Source: Anaerohalosphaera lusitana (lineage in GTDB: Bacteria; Planctomycetota; Phycisphaerae; Sedimentisphaerales; Anaerohalosphaeraceae). From it: 64,000 bases of DNA. The translations under genes were made by a program, and so were the position numbers. Under the pieces are notes generated by a model that did not search any database, was not told the origin of the DNA, and saw only the letters and a program-made list of their open reading frames with translations. Of the stretch, positions 6,853 through 15,262 are shown one piece after another (positions within the stretch are counted from its first letter, which is position 1; the number at the start of each line of letters is the position of its first letter). The stretch spans positions 2,232,001 through 2,296,000 of the forward strand of contig NZ_CP019791.1 in NCBI RefSeq assembly GCF_002007645.1. The letters run 5' to 3'.

Positions 6853-8540
6853 TGATCCTCGATCCGAAAAAACAACTTCAGATTACTCGGCTGATCCTGG
6901 CATTGCAGGATGAGATGATCTCCGCTGAGGAATTTGACCTGTTGCAGAACATGCTCGAAGGTGATTCTGATGCAATTGAGTTTGCCGCTGACCTTTTCGG
7001 TTCGGCTGAATTTCTTCGCGAAGGGGGACGTACTCCGACAATCGAGGTGCAAGGCTCAACTGGGGAAAACGATCCACTGAGTTTGCATGATTCAGTTACC
7101 AGTGAGCTGTGGCTGGCTCTGGCTGAAGCAGAAAAGAATGCGGAAGCTGTGCCCGTTGAATCGAATGAGCCTGTTAAAGCACTGAACCACGAGCATCGAA
7201 TAGCGTCGCAGCGAGCCGCAACTGAAAAGGCGCCGGTTTCCAAGGCTCTGCTGGCGATTTCGGCATTTTCCAGTTTTGCACTTTTGTGTATTCTCGTACT
7301 GGTGCTGGTGGACCCTTCCAAGCCGCTTGTCGGTTACGTCACTGAGAGTGTCGACAGTGTTTGGGTGGGAAAGGATTTCAAAAGCGGTGATCCCGTCAGA
7401 GAAGGTACTGCCGAGCTTCGTTCCGGCTTTGCAAGCATAACGCTCAACAGCGGTGCGGAAGTGATCATTGAAGGGCCCGCTGAAGTAGAGTTTACCGGCG
7501 AAAAGGAGATGGCACTTCTTACGGGTAAGGTGTTTGCCAGTGTTCCTCCGTCGGCCATAGGCTTCACGATCCAGACGCCTGGAGCAAACGTAGTTGATTA
7601 CGGCACTGAATTTGGCGTGTTAATAGATTCGGCAGGGAAAACCGAGGCCCATGTATTCAAGGGCGAGGTAGAATTACGGCCCGGTTCCGATCCTTTGGTT
7701 TTTGATAATCCTACGCGACTGACAGAGGGCTATGCCGCAAGTTTTGATCCATCCTCGGGGACGACGACAAAGGTTCATATCAAAGATCGGGTGTTCGTCC
7801 GGCAGGTTGATTCATCGTCCAATTTTGTCTGGCGAGGGGAGCCGATCCATCTTGCGGATATCATTGGGCACGGCAGCGGGTTTGGTACAGGAAAGCTTAA
7901 TAACGGAATCGATCCGCTTACGGGTAAGCTATCGAAGGATATAGAACTTTGGGCAGTCTATGGGGAATCAGAATATAGAAATGTTGACGAATCCGAAATG
8001 ATTGATGGTGTGTTCATTGCGAATGCTACCAACGGCCCCGTGCAGGTTTCTTCCAAAGGACACCTTTTCAGGGAGGCACCAGTTACAACCGGCATGTATT
8101 GGGGTGGTGTATTTAACGGCGCGATGCATGAGGCAAACGATTGTCCTCGTCACAATCTCGTTCTCGACGGCATTGAATATGGTCGCAAAGACGGCCCGTC
8201 TTCTTTCAGCCTTCATTCGAATCTGGGTGTTACTTTTGATCTCGACTCAATTCGAAATAACGCAGCTTGGTCCGAAATTAAATCACTGACTGCAAAATGC
8301 GGCATATCCAGTACGACTCTGGAAGTGTTCAATCAAAGTGCAACGGCTGATTTTTTCGTACTCGTGGACGGTCAGGTCAGGTACACCCGAAAAGACGTCA
8401 CATCTGAGCAGGGGGGAGAAAATATCGATATCAAACTGAGTCCCAGGGATCGTTTTCTCACGTTTATAGTGACCGATGCAGGTTCTGAATATTGTGACTG
8501 GGCGCTTATTGCTGAGCCGTTTTTACACTTTGAGGACTAA
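6852..8540 (+). CDS. FecR-like membrane protein with C-terminal NPCBM-type domain
   Basis: This 562-residue protein is the coupled partner of the ECF sigma factor. The N-terminal 130 residues are cytoplasmic and acidic. One membrane helix follows (residues about 135-155, ALLAISAFSSFALLCILVLV), then a FecR domain (about 170-280, with NSGAEVIIEGPAEVEF and NVVDYGTEFGV). The C-terminal 240 residues resemble NPCBM carbohydrate-binding domains (LVLDGIEYGRKDGPSSFSLH, GVTFDLDSIRNN). The likely role is a signal-transducing anti-sigma or sigma regulator that senses extracellular glycan. The ligand is inference. Targets may include the downstream secreted genes. Confidence 0.8.
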   Translation: MILDPKKQLQITRLILALQDEMISAEEFDLLQNMLEGDSDAIEFAADLFGSAEFLREGGRTPTIEVQGSTGENDPLSLHDSVTSELWLALAEAEKNAEAVPVESNEPVKALNHEHRIASQRAATEKAPVSKALLAISAFSSFALLCILVLVLVDPSKPLVGYVTESVDSVWVGKDFKSGDPVREGTAELRSGFASITLNSGAEVIIEGPAEVEFTGEKEMALLTGKVFASVPPSAIGFTIQTPGANVVDYGTEFGVLIDSAGKTEAHVFKGEVELRPGSDPLVFDNPTRLTEGYAASFDPSSGTTTKVHIKDRVFVRQVDSSSNFVWRGEPIHLADIIGHGSGFGTGKLNNGIDPLTGKLSKDIELWAVYGESEYRNVDESEMIDGVFIANATNGPVQVSSKGHLFREAPVTTGMYWGGVFNGAMHEANDCPRHNLVLDGIEYGRKDGPSSFSLHSNLGVTFDLDSIRNNAAWSEIKSLTAKCGISSTTLEVFNQSATADFFVLVDGQVRYTRKDVTSEQGGENIDIKLSPRDRFLTFIVTDAGSEYCDWALIAEPFLHFED

Positions 8541-8607
8541 AATATTAAGTTAGGCCGTGTTGGCTGTTAGAGTTTAGTTTTATTATTTTTGTTTGGAGGT
8601 TAGTAAG

Positions 8608-9252
8608 ATGAAAAAGTTGGTGATGATTGTAATGATGTGTCTGGCTGTTGTGAGCGGTTCAAGTGCAGGGCTCATTTCGAACGGCGATTTTTCAGCCGGT
8701 CCTGACGGCAGCAATGCCGACAACTGGGCGAAACTTGACGGAGCCACAAGCGAGGTCTACTATCAGGGAGGCTGGGAAGGTGACTATCCGGACACTCAAT
8801 ACGCATCTGGTAGGGCTCTTTCCATTCAGGCAGTCGAGACATATGGTGCACAGCAGGTTCTCGGCGCGGTAGTGGGCCAGTATGAGGTTTCGTTCGCGGC
8901 AGGATATCGAAACGATGCAGTCACCGGTGGTGACATCGATCTGCGGGTGTCCATTTGGGATACAGTGAGCGACTTTGAACTGGCAGGTGAAACTATCACG
9001 ATAGCTGATCCCGGACTGGCTGCCGGCGGTCTGAGTGATGCTGACTGGGGCGCATTCAGCGAAAAAACACTCAGCTTCAGTTTTGATCCGTCAAATGTCT
9101 CCGAAGCTGCTCTGCGTTTTGTAAACACTTCGACGGGCAGTTGGGCTCAGACGGCGCTGATCGATAACGTTTCAGTAACGCCCGAACCTGCTACTATGAT
9201 GCTGCTTGGCCTTGGTGCATTGACTCTACGGAGACGCAGAAAAGAAAAATAA
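8608..9252 (+). CDS. PEP-CTERM sorted secreted protein
   Basis: This 214-residue protein has a signal peptide (MKKLVMIVMMCLAVVSGSSA), a beta-sandwich module (residues about 22-185, NGDFSAGPDG ... ALIDNVSV) and a C-terminal PEP-CTERM tag (PEPATMMLLGLGALTLRRRRK). The tag is recognised by exosortase and held at the cell surface. GGAGG at 8595-8599 sits 8 bases before the ATG at 8608, so this start is preferred over an upstream TTG. The same module forms the N-terminus of the next protein and recurs twice in each tandem metalloprotease, which suggests a binding role, possibly carbohydrate. Confidence 0.8.
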   Translation: MKKLVMIVMMCLAVVSGSSAGLISNGDFSAGPDGSNADNWAKLDGATSEVYYQGGWEGDYPDTQYASGRALSIQAVETYGAQQVLGAVVGQYEVSFAAGYRNDAVTGGDIDLRVSIWDTVSDFELAGETITIADPGLAAGGLSDADWGAFSEKTLSFSFDPSNVSEAALRFVNTSTGSWAQTALIDNVSVTPEPATMMLLGLGALTLRRRRKEK

Positions 9253-9271
9253 TTGCATGGACGCAAGAAAT

Positions 9272-9299
9272 CCCGAGGCATCGTGCCTCGGGAGTTTTT
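9272..9299 (+). terminator. Rho-independent terminator
   Basis: A perfect 9-bp stem (CCCGAGGCA / TGCCTCGGG) with a TCG loop is followed by AGTTTTT. It closes the PEP-CTERM gene. Confidence 0.9.
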
Positions 9300-9326
9300 C
9301 CGATTTAAGTTGCAGGAGATTGAGTT

Positions 9327-11237
9327 ATGATGAAAAACGGCTTTATAATGTTGGCGATTGCAGTCGCAGTATTTTGCGGCACAGCGAACGCCCAGATCAA
9401 AAACGGTGATTTTTCGGCCGGTCCTGATGGCGGCAATGCTGACAACTGGACAGTAATTGGGGGTGCCACAGCAGGCCTTGAGGTTTATTATCAGGGTGGC
9501 TGGGAAGGTGCATATCCGGATACGGAGCTGGCATCCGGCAGGGCTCTGTCTATTCAAGCTGTTGAGACTTACGGCGCCCAGCAGACTCTAAATGATGTGG
9601 TAAGCGAGTATGCGGTATCTTTCGCTGCGGGCTATCGTAATGACGCAGTTACTGGCGGAGATATCAACCTGCGTGTTGCCATCTGGGATACAGTGAATGA
9701 CATCGAGCTGACTGGTCAGACTATTGTTATTCCAGACCCAGGTGTCGCAAGTGGGGGGTTGAGCGATCCAGATTGGGGAGCTTTTGAACCGCAGACCATT
9801 ACTTTGACCATCGATCCAACGGATGTTGAAGAAGTTGCTTTGCGTTTTATAAACGAATCTGCGGGTAGTTGGGCTCAGACGGCGCTGATTGATAATGTTA
9901 TCTTAGACTCTTATCCATCGCTGGTCAGCCCGGCCGACGGTTCCCAGGATCTGCCGCTGAGTACTACTCTTGAATGGGCCGCACCGACGGCTTATTCGCC
10001 GGACGGCTTTGATGTTTACTTCAGTGATGATCCAAACACAGCTACTTTTGTAAAAGTCGTTGACAATCAGCTTGTTACGACTCACGCTCCAACCCTTGAT
10101 TTCGACACGACTTACTACTGGCGCGTCGATACTTACAAGGGCACCGACGTTTATACCGGTTCGGTATGGACCTTCGAAACTGCTCCCGCTCAGCCGCTGG
10201 TCACAGTTGATCCGCAAAATGCGACAGTTGAGGCGGGCGGTTCTGTCACATTGGAAGTTGAAGGCCTGAACGAGACTTCTTATGCATGGTATCGTTCTGA
10301 TGACAGCGTTCTTGAACCGGCGGGCGATGTATCTGTCGGTACTGACTCAGCAACTCTTACGCTCCCCGATTTCCAGCAGACACCTGATGAAGGTTACTAC
10401 TACTGCGTGCTCAGCAACGACGCGGGTAACGCAACTTCCGGACCGGCATATGTAATGACAGAACGCCTGGTTTCGCAGTGGACACTTGACGGTACGCTCG
10501 CCGATGCAGTTGCAGCAAATGACGCCCAGATGCTTCCGGATCCTGCTGTAACATACGTCGATGGAGCTTTTACCGGTTCAACGAATGCTGTCAGCTTTGA
10601 AGCAGGCGATCCGAACACAGTGGTTATTCCATATTCACCGGATCTGGACAATGGGACGGCTTTCACAGTTTCGGCGTGGGCCAAACCAAATCTCTCTGGA
10701 GGCAGTTGGCGCGCTATAGTTTCAAACCGTGATGACGTACCGGATCCAGATAAATATTCAGGAGGTTATGTCCTCTATGCCGGATGGAACGGCTATTGGT
10801 CCTTCTTTGTCGGGACCGGCACTGGCTGGTCGGAGGCTAATTCCCCGCAGCCAGTTGCAGCAAATGAGTGGAGTCTGATAACAGGAACCTATGCAAACGG
10901 CGTTCAGACACTGTATGTCAACGGCGTTATCGCAGCACAGGTTACAGGTGTAGACGCAGCACCTAACAATGTTAATGAGATACTCATCGGTGCCGGCGCA
11001 AATGAAACAGAAGGGTACGACTTCTTCTTCGATGGTGCGATCGACGACGTCAAGGTTTACAGTTATGCACTGACCGATGTCGAAGTTGCCGATCTGTACG
11101 CGAGCGCAACCGGCGAATCCGTTTGCACAGAGTTGCCTGAGTTCGACTTCAATGAAGACTGTCGTGTTGATCTGAGTGACTTTGCTGCATTCGCAGCCGG
11201 TTGGCTTGAGTGCAACCTGGTACCCGATTGTCAGTAA
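9327..11237 (+). CDS. Secreted multi-module protein: NGDF module, Fn3-like, Ig-like, LamG, dockerin-like tail
   Basis: This 636-residue protein starts with a signal peptide ending near CGTANAQ. The NGDF module (residues about 23-190) is very similar to the whole body of the preceding PEP-CTERM protein. After it come a Fn3-like domain (about 195-290, TTYYWRVDTYKG), an Ig-like domain (about 292-375, DEGYYYCVLSNDAG), a LamG domain (about 385-595, FDGAIDDVKVYSYAL) and one EF-hand dockerin-like motif with tail WLECNLVPDCQ. No catalytic domain is visible, so it is probably a surface or secreted binding protein. AGGAGATTGAGTT precedes the ATG. Confidence 0.8.
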   Translation: MMKNGFIMLAIAVAVFCGTANAQIKNGDFSAGPDGGNADNWTVIGGATAGLEVYYQGGWEGAYPDTELASGRALSIQAVETYGAQQTLNDVVSEYAVSFAAGYRNDAVTGGDINLRVAIWDTVNDIELTGQTIVIPDPGVASGGLSDPDWGAFEPQTITLTIDPTDVEEVALRFINESAGSWAQTALIDNVILDSYPSLVSPADGSQDLPLSTTLEWAAPTAYSPDGFDVYFSDDPNTATFVKVVDNQLVTTHAPTLDFDTTYYWRVDTYKGTDVYTGSVWTFETAPAQPLVTVDPQNATVEAGGSVTLEVEGLNETSYAWYRSDDSVLEPAGDVSVGTDSATLTLPDFQQTPDEGYYYCVLSNDAGNATSGPAYVMTERLVSQWTLDGTLADAVAANDAQMLPDPAVTYVDGAFTGSTNAVSFEAGDPNTVVIPYSPDLDNGTAFTVSAWAKPNLSGGSWRAIVSNRDDVPDPDKYSGGYVLYAGWNGYWSFFVGTGTGWSEANSPQPVAANEWSLITGTYANGVQTLYVNGVIAAQVTGVDAAPNNVNEILIGAGANETEGYDFFFDGAIDDVKVYSYALTDVEVADLYASATGESVCTELPEFDFNEDCRVDLSDFAAFAAGWLECNLVPDCQ

Positions 11238-11257
11238 TTAATTAGACACTCTTCAAT

Positions 11258-11297
11258 AGCTGATGGAGTCCGGACTGAAAAGTCCGGGCTCCTTAGC
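11258..11297 (+). terminator. Strong hairpin after the LamG/dockerin gene
   Basis: A 12-bp stem (GGAGTCCGGACT / AGTCCGGGCTCC, one wobble) with a GAAA loop is extended by outer AGCT/AGCT pairing. The T-run is interrupted (TTAGCTGCTGAGTTTT), so termination efficiency is uncertain. Confidence 0.6.
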
Positions 11298-11374
11298 TGC
11301 TGAGTTTTCGCCGATTGTGCAGGTATGCCTTTTCAGACTTTATTTTTTCTGAATGTTCAAGCAGGATGCTAATT

Positions 11375-14300
11375 ATGAGTAAATTCCCGGTTATTTTTGC
11401 AATTATCATATCCTTATTCTTGTTTGCGGCACCCGTCTCAGCGGGTCCGCTAGATGCGGCTCGCGGCGTGATCTCGCGGAACACGCCCGACCATGTAGAT
11501 CAGTTCACGCTGGAACTGATACCGGAGGTGGATGGCCGAGATGTTTTCGAGATAGTATCTGACGCTGATAATGGCAAGGTCGTTCTCAAGGGTTCGTCGC
11601 CTGTTTCCATATGTTCAGCATACAACTGGTACCTGCGATACGTCGCAAACTGTAATATATCCTGGTGCGGAACACAGCTCGATCTGCCTGCAGCGCTCCC
11701 GAAGCCCGGCGAGACGATCCGACGGGAGAGCCCGTACAAGCATGGCTATTATCTGAACTATTGTACGCTCAATTATACGATGTCCTTTTGGGACTGGCAG
11801 CGTTGGGAAGAAGAGATCGACTATATGGCGCTTCAGGGGATAGATCTGCCATTGGCACCTGTGGGTGTTGAGGCGGTCTGGCTCAATACTCTCAAGCAGT
11901 ACAACTTTACCGATGCCGAAGCGAAAGAGTTTATTTGCGGTCCGGCGTTTTTCGGTTGGTGGTTAATGGGTAATCTCGAGGGTTGGGGAGGTCCGCTGCC
12001 GCAAGACTGGATCGATGACCATATTGTATTGCAGAATAAGATACTCAACCGCATGCGTGAGTTGGGAATGGAGCCGGTGATGCCCGCTTTTTATGGCACT
12101 GTGCCCAATAAACTTAAAGAAAAATATCCCGATGCTGACATCCGAGATCAGGGCCATTGGGCCGGCGGTTTCAAGCGGCCCGCTTTCCTCTCGCCGACCG
12201 ACCCGTTGTTTACCCAGATGGCGAACACTTTCTATGATGAGCAGAAGAAACTTTTCGGCGAATGTAAATACTTCTCCGGAGATCCGTTCCATGAAGGAGG
12301 CTCGACGGCGGGCATCGATCTGCCCTCTGCCGGCGAGAACGTCATTAATGCCATGAGAACCGTCTCGCCCGATGCAGTATGGGTGCTGCAGGGTTGGGGG
12401 GGTAACCCTCATGACGCACTGATAGAAAACGTTCCCAAGGAAGATGTTTTGATTCTTGATCTTGACTGTGACAACAGTCCGCAGTGGTACTATCGCAATG
12501 GTTGGAACGGTTATCCGTGGTCATGGTGCATGATACACAACTTTGGCGGCAATACCGGGATGTTCGGCCGGATGGAAGTTGTCGCGACCGAAACGGTAAA
12601 GGCACTCAACGCCACCAACGGCGGCAACCTGGTTGCTCTCGGATCGATGCCTGAGGGTATAGAAACGAATCCCGTCATTTATGAACTGCTGTGGGATATG
12701 CGATGGCGTTCTCAGAAACCTGACATGATAGACTGGACTAACAAATACGCTCATAGAAGGTACGGCAAGAATCTGCCTGAGACGGCCAGTGCGTGGCAGA
12801 CGCTGCGAACATCCATCCTGGGCAAAGATATGTCCAATCAGCAGGGAACAACCGAGTCGATACTCTGTGCTCGTCCTGCTAAGCAGATGCAGCGTGTTTC
12901 CAGTTGGGGCACGACGAATATGTATTTTGATCCTACTGAGGTTGTCGATGCATGGAAGGATATGCTCCAGGCTGCCGATCAGCTTGGGGATGTTGATACA
13001 TACCAGTATGATCTGACGACTACGACGCGGCAGGTACTGGCAAACCTTGCCCAGCCGGTTCATCAGCGGATGATCTCAGCATTTGAGGCGGGCGATAAAG
13101 AAGCATTCCAACTGTGGTCCGGCAAATTCCTGGAACTGCTGGACGATCAGGACCGAGTTTGCGCGACACGCAAGGAGTTCATGCTTGGTCCGTGGATCGA
13201 GGATGCCCGCGCATGGGGTCATACGACCGAACAGAAGGATCTATACGAATTCAATGCGAGAACGCTGATTACAACATGGTCATATCGAGATTCAAATCTG
13301 CATGAGTACGCCCATCGTGAATGGGCAGGACTCATATCAGATTTTTATAAGCCGCGATGGCAGATGTTCATCAATGAACTGGCGTCACAGCTTGACGGCA
13401 ACCAAGCGGAAACGATCAATTACTATGCTGAATTCGAAAAGCCCTGGACAGAGGAAACGAAATCTTTTCCGACTACGCCTGCGGAAAATTCCGTTACCGT
13501 AGCCAGCCAGATCTTTGACAAGTACAAAAATCTACTGCACTCGGTGTATAATTATGAAGCACCATCTGCCACGCTGGTCGCTCACTGGCCGCTCGATGAG
13601 ACATCCGGCACGACTGCCGTTGAAAACATAAGCTCCCTCGAAGGCATCTATACAAACAGTCCGTCCCTGGCCCAGCCGGGTGCGACTGAGAGCACTGGCA
13701 CTTCGACCTGTTTTGCCGGTTCTCAATATGCCGCGGTTCCAAACGACGAAAAACTGAATCCGCAAAGTTTTTCTGTCTCGCTGTGGGTCAAACCTGCCGG
13801 CGGATCGGGCCATCGTGCTGCAGTATGCTCACGTCATACAGAACTCAACGGATCGCCTGCCGCCTATGGCTACATCCTCTATGCGACACCCGGAAATACA
13901 TGGTCGTTCTGGACGGGTGCTACATCTTCTGACGGAAATATGTCCTGGAGTCAGCTCAACGGTCCGGCCTTAGCGTATGATGAATGGACACATATTACGC
14001 TCGTATTCGAGCAGACAGCACCCCCAGCCGGGTCGACAGTCACAGGAAACAAACGCATCTACATTAACGGACAGCTTGCAACGGCAGGTGTGGGCTCGAT
14101 GACTTTGAATTCGGTTGGTACCTTCAACATCGGCTCTGTCTCCGATCCCGATTATTACTTCAACGGGTGCATTGACGATGTTCAGTTTTATAACGGTGTA
14201 CTCACGAATGAGCAGGTCAAATATCTGTATGATAACCCGGGCCAGACCACGGCGTTTTGCCCGGAGCTGCCTGAAATGGATTTCAACGGCGACTGTGTGG

Positions 14301-14377
14301 TAAACGGTCATGATCTTTTATTGTTTGCGAACAGCTACCTCGACTGCAATATTGTTCCGGATTGCATCTTGCCGTAG
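11375..14377 (+). CDS. GH89 alpha-N-acetylglucosaminidase with LamG and dockerin-like tail
   Basis: This 1000-residue secreted enzyme has a signal peptide ending near APVSAG and a NAGLU/GH89 body (residues about 20-700). Family landmarks include RESPYKHGYYLNYCTLNYT, FFGWWLMGNLEGWGG and QWYYRNGWNG. The probable catalytic acids are E307 (GDPFHEGG) and E427 (MPEGIETNP), spaced as in NAGLU. GH89 removes terminal alpha-GlcNAc, for example from heparan or some mucins. A LamG domain (about 720-950) and a single EF-hand with tail YLDCNIVPDC follow. The ATG at 11375, preceded by AGGA, gives the cleanest signal peptide; longer forms start at 11315 or 11366. Confidence 0.88.
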   Translation: MSKFPVIFAIIISLFLFAAPVSAGPLDAARGVISRNTPDHVDQFTLELIPEVDGRDVFEIVSDADNGKVVLKGSSPVSICSAYNWYLRYVANCNISWCGTQLDLPAALPKPGETIRRESPYKHGYYLNYCTLNYTMSFWDWQRWEEEIDYMALQGIDLPLAPVGVEAVWLNTLKQYNFTDAEAKEFICGPAFFGWWLMGNLEGWGGPLPQDWIDDHIVLQNKILNRMRELGMEPVMPAFYGTVPNKLKEKYPDADIRDQGHWAGGFKRPAFLSPTDPLFTQMANTFYDEQKKLFGECKYFSGDPFHEGGSTAGIDLPSAGENVINAMRTVSPDAVWVLQGWGGNPHDALIENVPKEDVLILDLDCDNSPQWYYRNGWNGYPWSWCMIHNFGGNTGMFGRMEVVATETVKALNATNGGNLVALGSMPEGIETNPVIYELLWDMRWRSQKPDMIDWTNKYAHRRYGKNLPETASAWQTLRTSILGKDMSNQQGTTESILCARPAKQMQRVSSWGTTNMYFDPTEVVDAWKDMLQAADQLGDVDTYQYDLTTTTRQVLANLAQPVHQRMISAFEAGDKEAFQLWSGKFLELLDDQDRVCATRKEFMLGPWIEDARAWGHTTEQKDLYEFNARTLITTWSYRDSNLHEYAHREWAGLISDFYKPRWQMFINELASQLDGNQAETINYYAEFEKPWTEETKSFPTTPAENSVTVASQIFDKYKNLLHSVYNYEAPSATLVAHWPLDETSGTTAVENISSLEGIYTNSPSLAQPGATESTGTSTCFAGSQYAAVPNDEKLNPQSFSVSLWVKPAGGSGHRAAVCSRHTELNGSPAAYGYILYATPGNTWSFWTGATSSDGNMSWSQLNGPALAYDEWTHITLVFEQTAPPAGSTVTGNKRIYINGQLATAGVGSMTLNSVGTFNIGSVSDPDYYFNGCIDDVQFYNGVLTNEQVKYLYDNPGQTTAFCPELPEMDFNGDCVVNGHDLLLFANSYLDCNIVPDCILP

Positions 14378-14425
14378 ACAAAGGCGGTTTTAATAGAAAT
14401 TGAAAAGCGAAAAGGGAGGCAAAAA

Positions 14426-15199
14426 ATGAATAGAAAAGGATTTACCCTTATAGAATTGCTCGTGGTCATATCCATCATTGCTCTGCTTCTTGCGATCATG
14501 ATGCCCGCGCTGTCAATGGTCAAGGAGAAAGCGAGAGCAGTTACAGGCATGTCACGCGTGAAACAATGGGGGCTATGCTACCAGTTGTTTACCAATGACC
14601 ATGACGGCAGCTTTCCCGAATTCAAACATGATACAACAAATACAACATTTATGTATGATCTCAAGGATTATTACGCTGACATAAATGAGATGCGTTTCTG
14701 TCCTTCGGCAAAGAAAGTTTCAAGTTCCAACCCTACAGGTGTGGAAGAGGGAAGCTATTTCGGAAGCACCCTTGAGGCCTGGAAGGTTAACGTATCGGAT
14801 GCCAGTTGGATGGAAGATGATGACATCGGAGCGGGAAGCTATGGTGAAAACTCTTATATCAGAAAGCTGGAAGGCAACTCCAAAGCCTGGGGCCGTGCAA
14901 ATATGAAACAGGCAAATACGGTGCCGGTGCTCATGGATGCCCGTTGGAACAACGCCTGGCCGGACAATGGTCAACCTCTCAGACGGTCGTCAACTACAGA
15001 TCAGGAATTCTATAATGCCGGCAACTGGATTACCATTTCTTGTTTTGTAATGAAACGGCACGGTGACGGCATCAATATGACCATGGCGGACGGCAGTGCG
15101 CAAAAGGTTGACGCCGAAGAACTATGGCAATTTAGATGGAACCGGGATTTCGAACGAGAAGATTTTGTGGATCTCGCTTTTATGAAGTGGAACGATTAG
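14426..15199 (+). CDS. Pseudopilin-like protein with H-x9-DG motif
   Basis: This 257-residue protein begins with a type IV prepilin/pseudopilin signal (KGFTLIELLVVISIIALLL) cleaved after the glycine by prepilin peptidase. The globular part carries the C-terminal H-x9-DG signature (residues about 212-223, H-GDGINMTMA-DG) of planctomycete pseudopilin-like proteins. GGGAGG lies 6 bases before the ATG. It directly follows the GH89 gene by 48 bases. A second member with an identical N-terminal helix lies at 41645-42475, also next to a LamG/dockerin-like gene. The role is unknown; involvement in secretion or surface display is possible. Confidence 0.85.
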   Translation: MNRKGFTLIELLVVISIIALLLAIMMPALSMVKEKARAVTGMSRVKQWGLCYQLFTNDHDGSFPEFKHDTTNTTFMYDLKDYYADINEMRFCPSAKKVSSSNPTGVEEGSYFGSTLEAWKVNVSDASWMEDDDIGAGSYGENSYIRKLEGNSKAWGRANMKQANTVPVLMDARWNNAWPDNGQPLRRSSTTDQEFYNAGNWITISCFVMKRHGDGINMTMADGSAQKVDAEELWQFRWNRDFEREDFVDLAFMKWND

Positions 15200-15262
15200 T
15201 AAGGTTTACTTGTGTGCAAAGGGATTTGCCCCTAAGAATCCTAAATGAACAGGAGACAGGGT

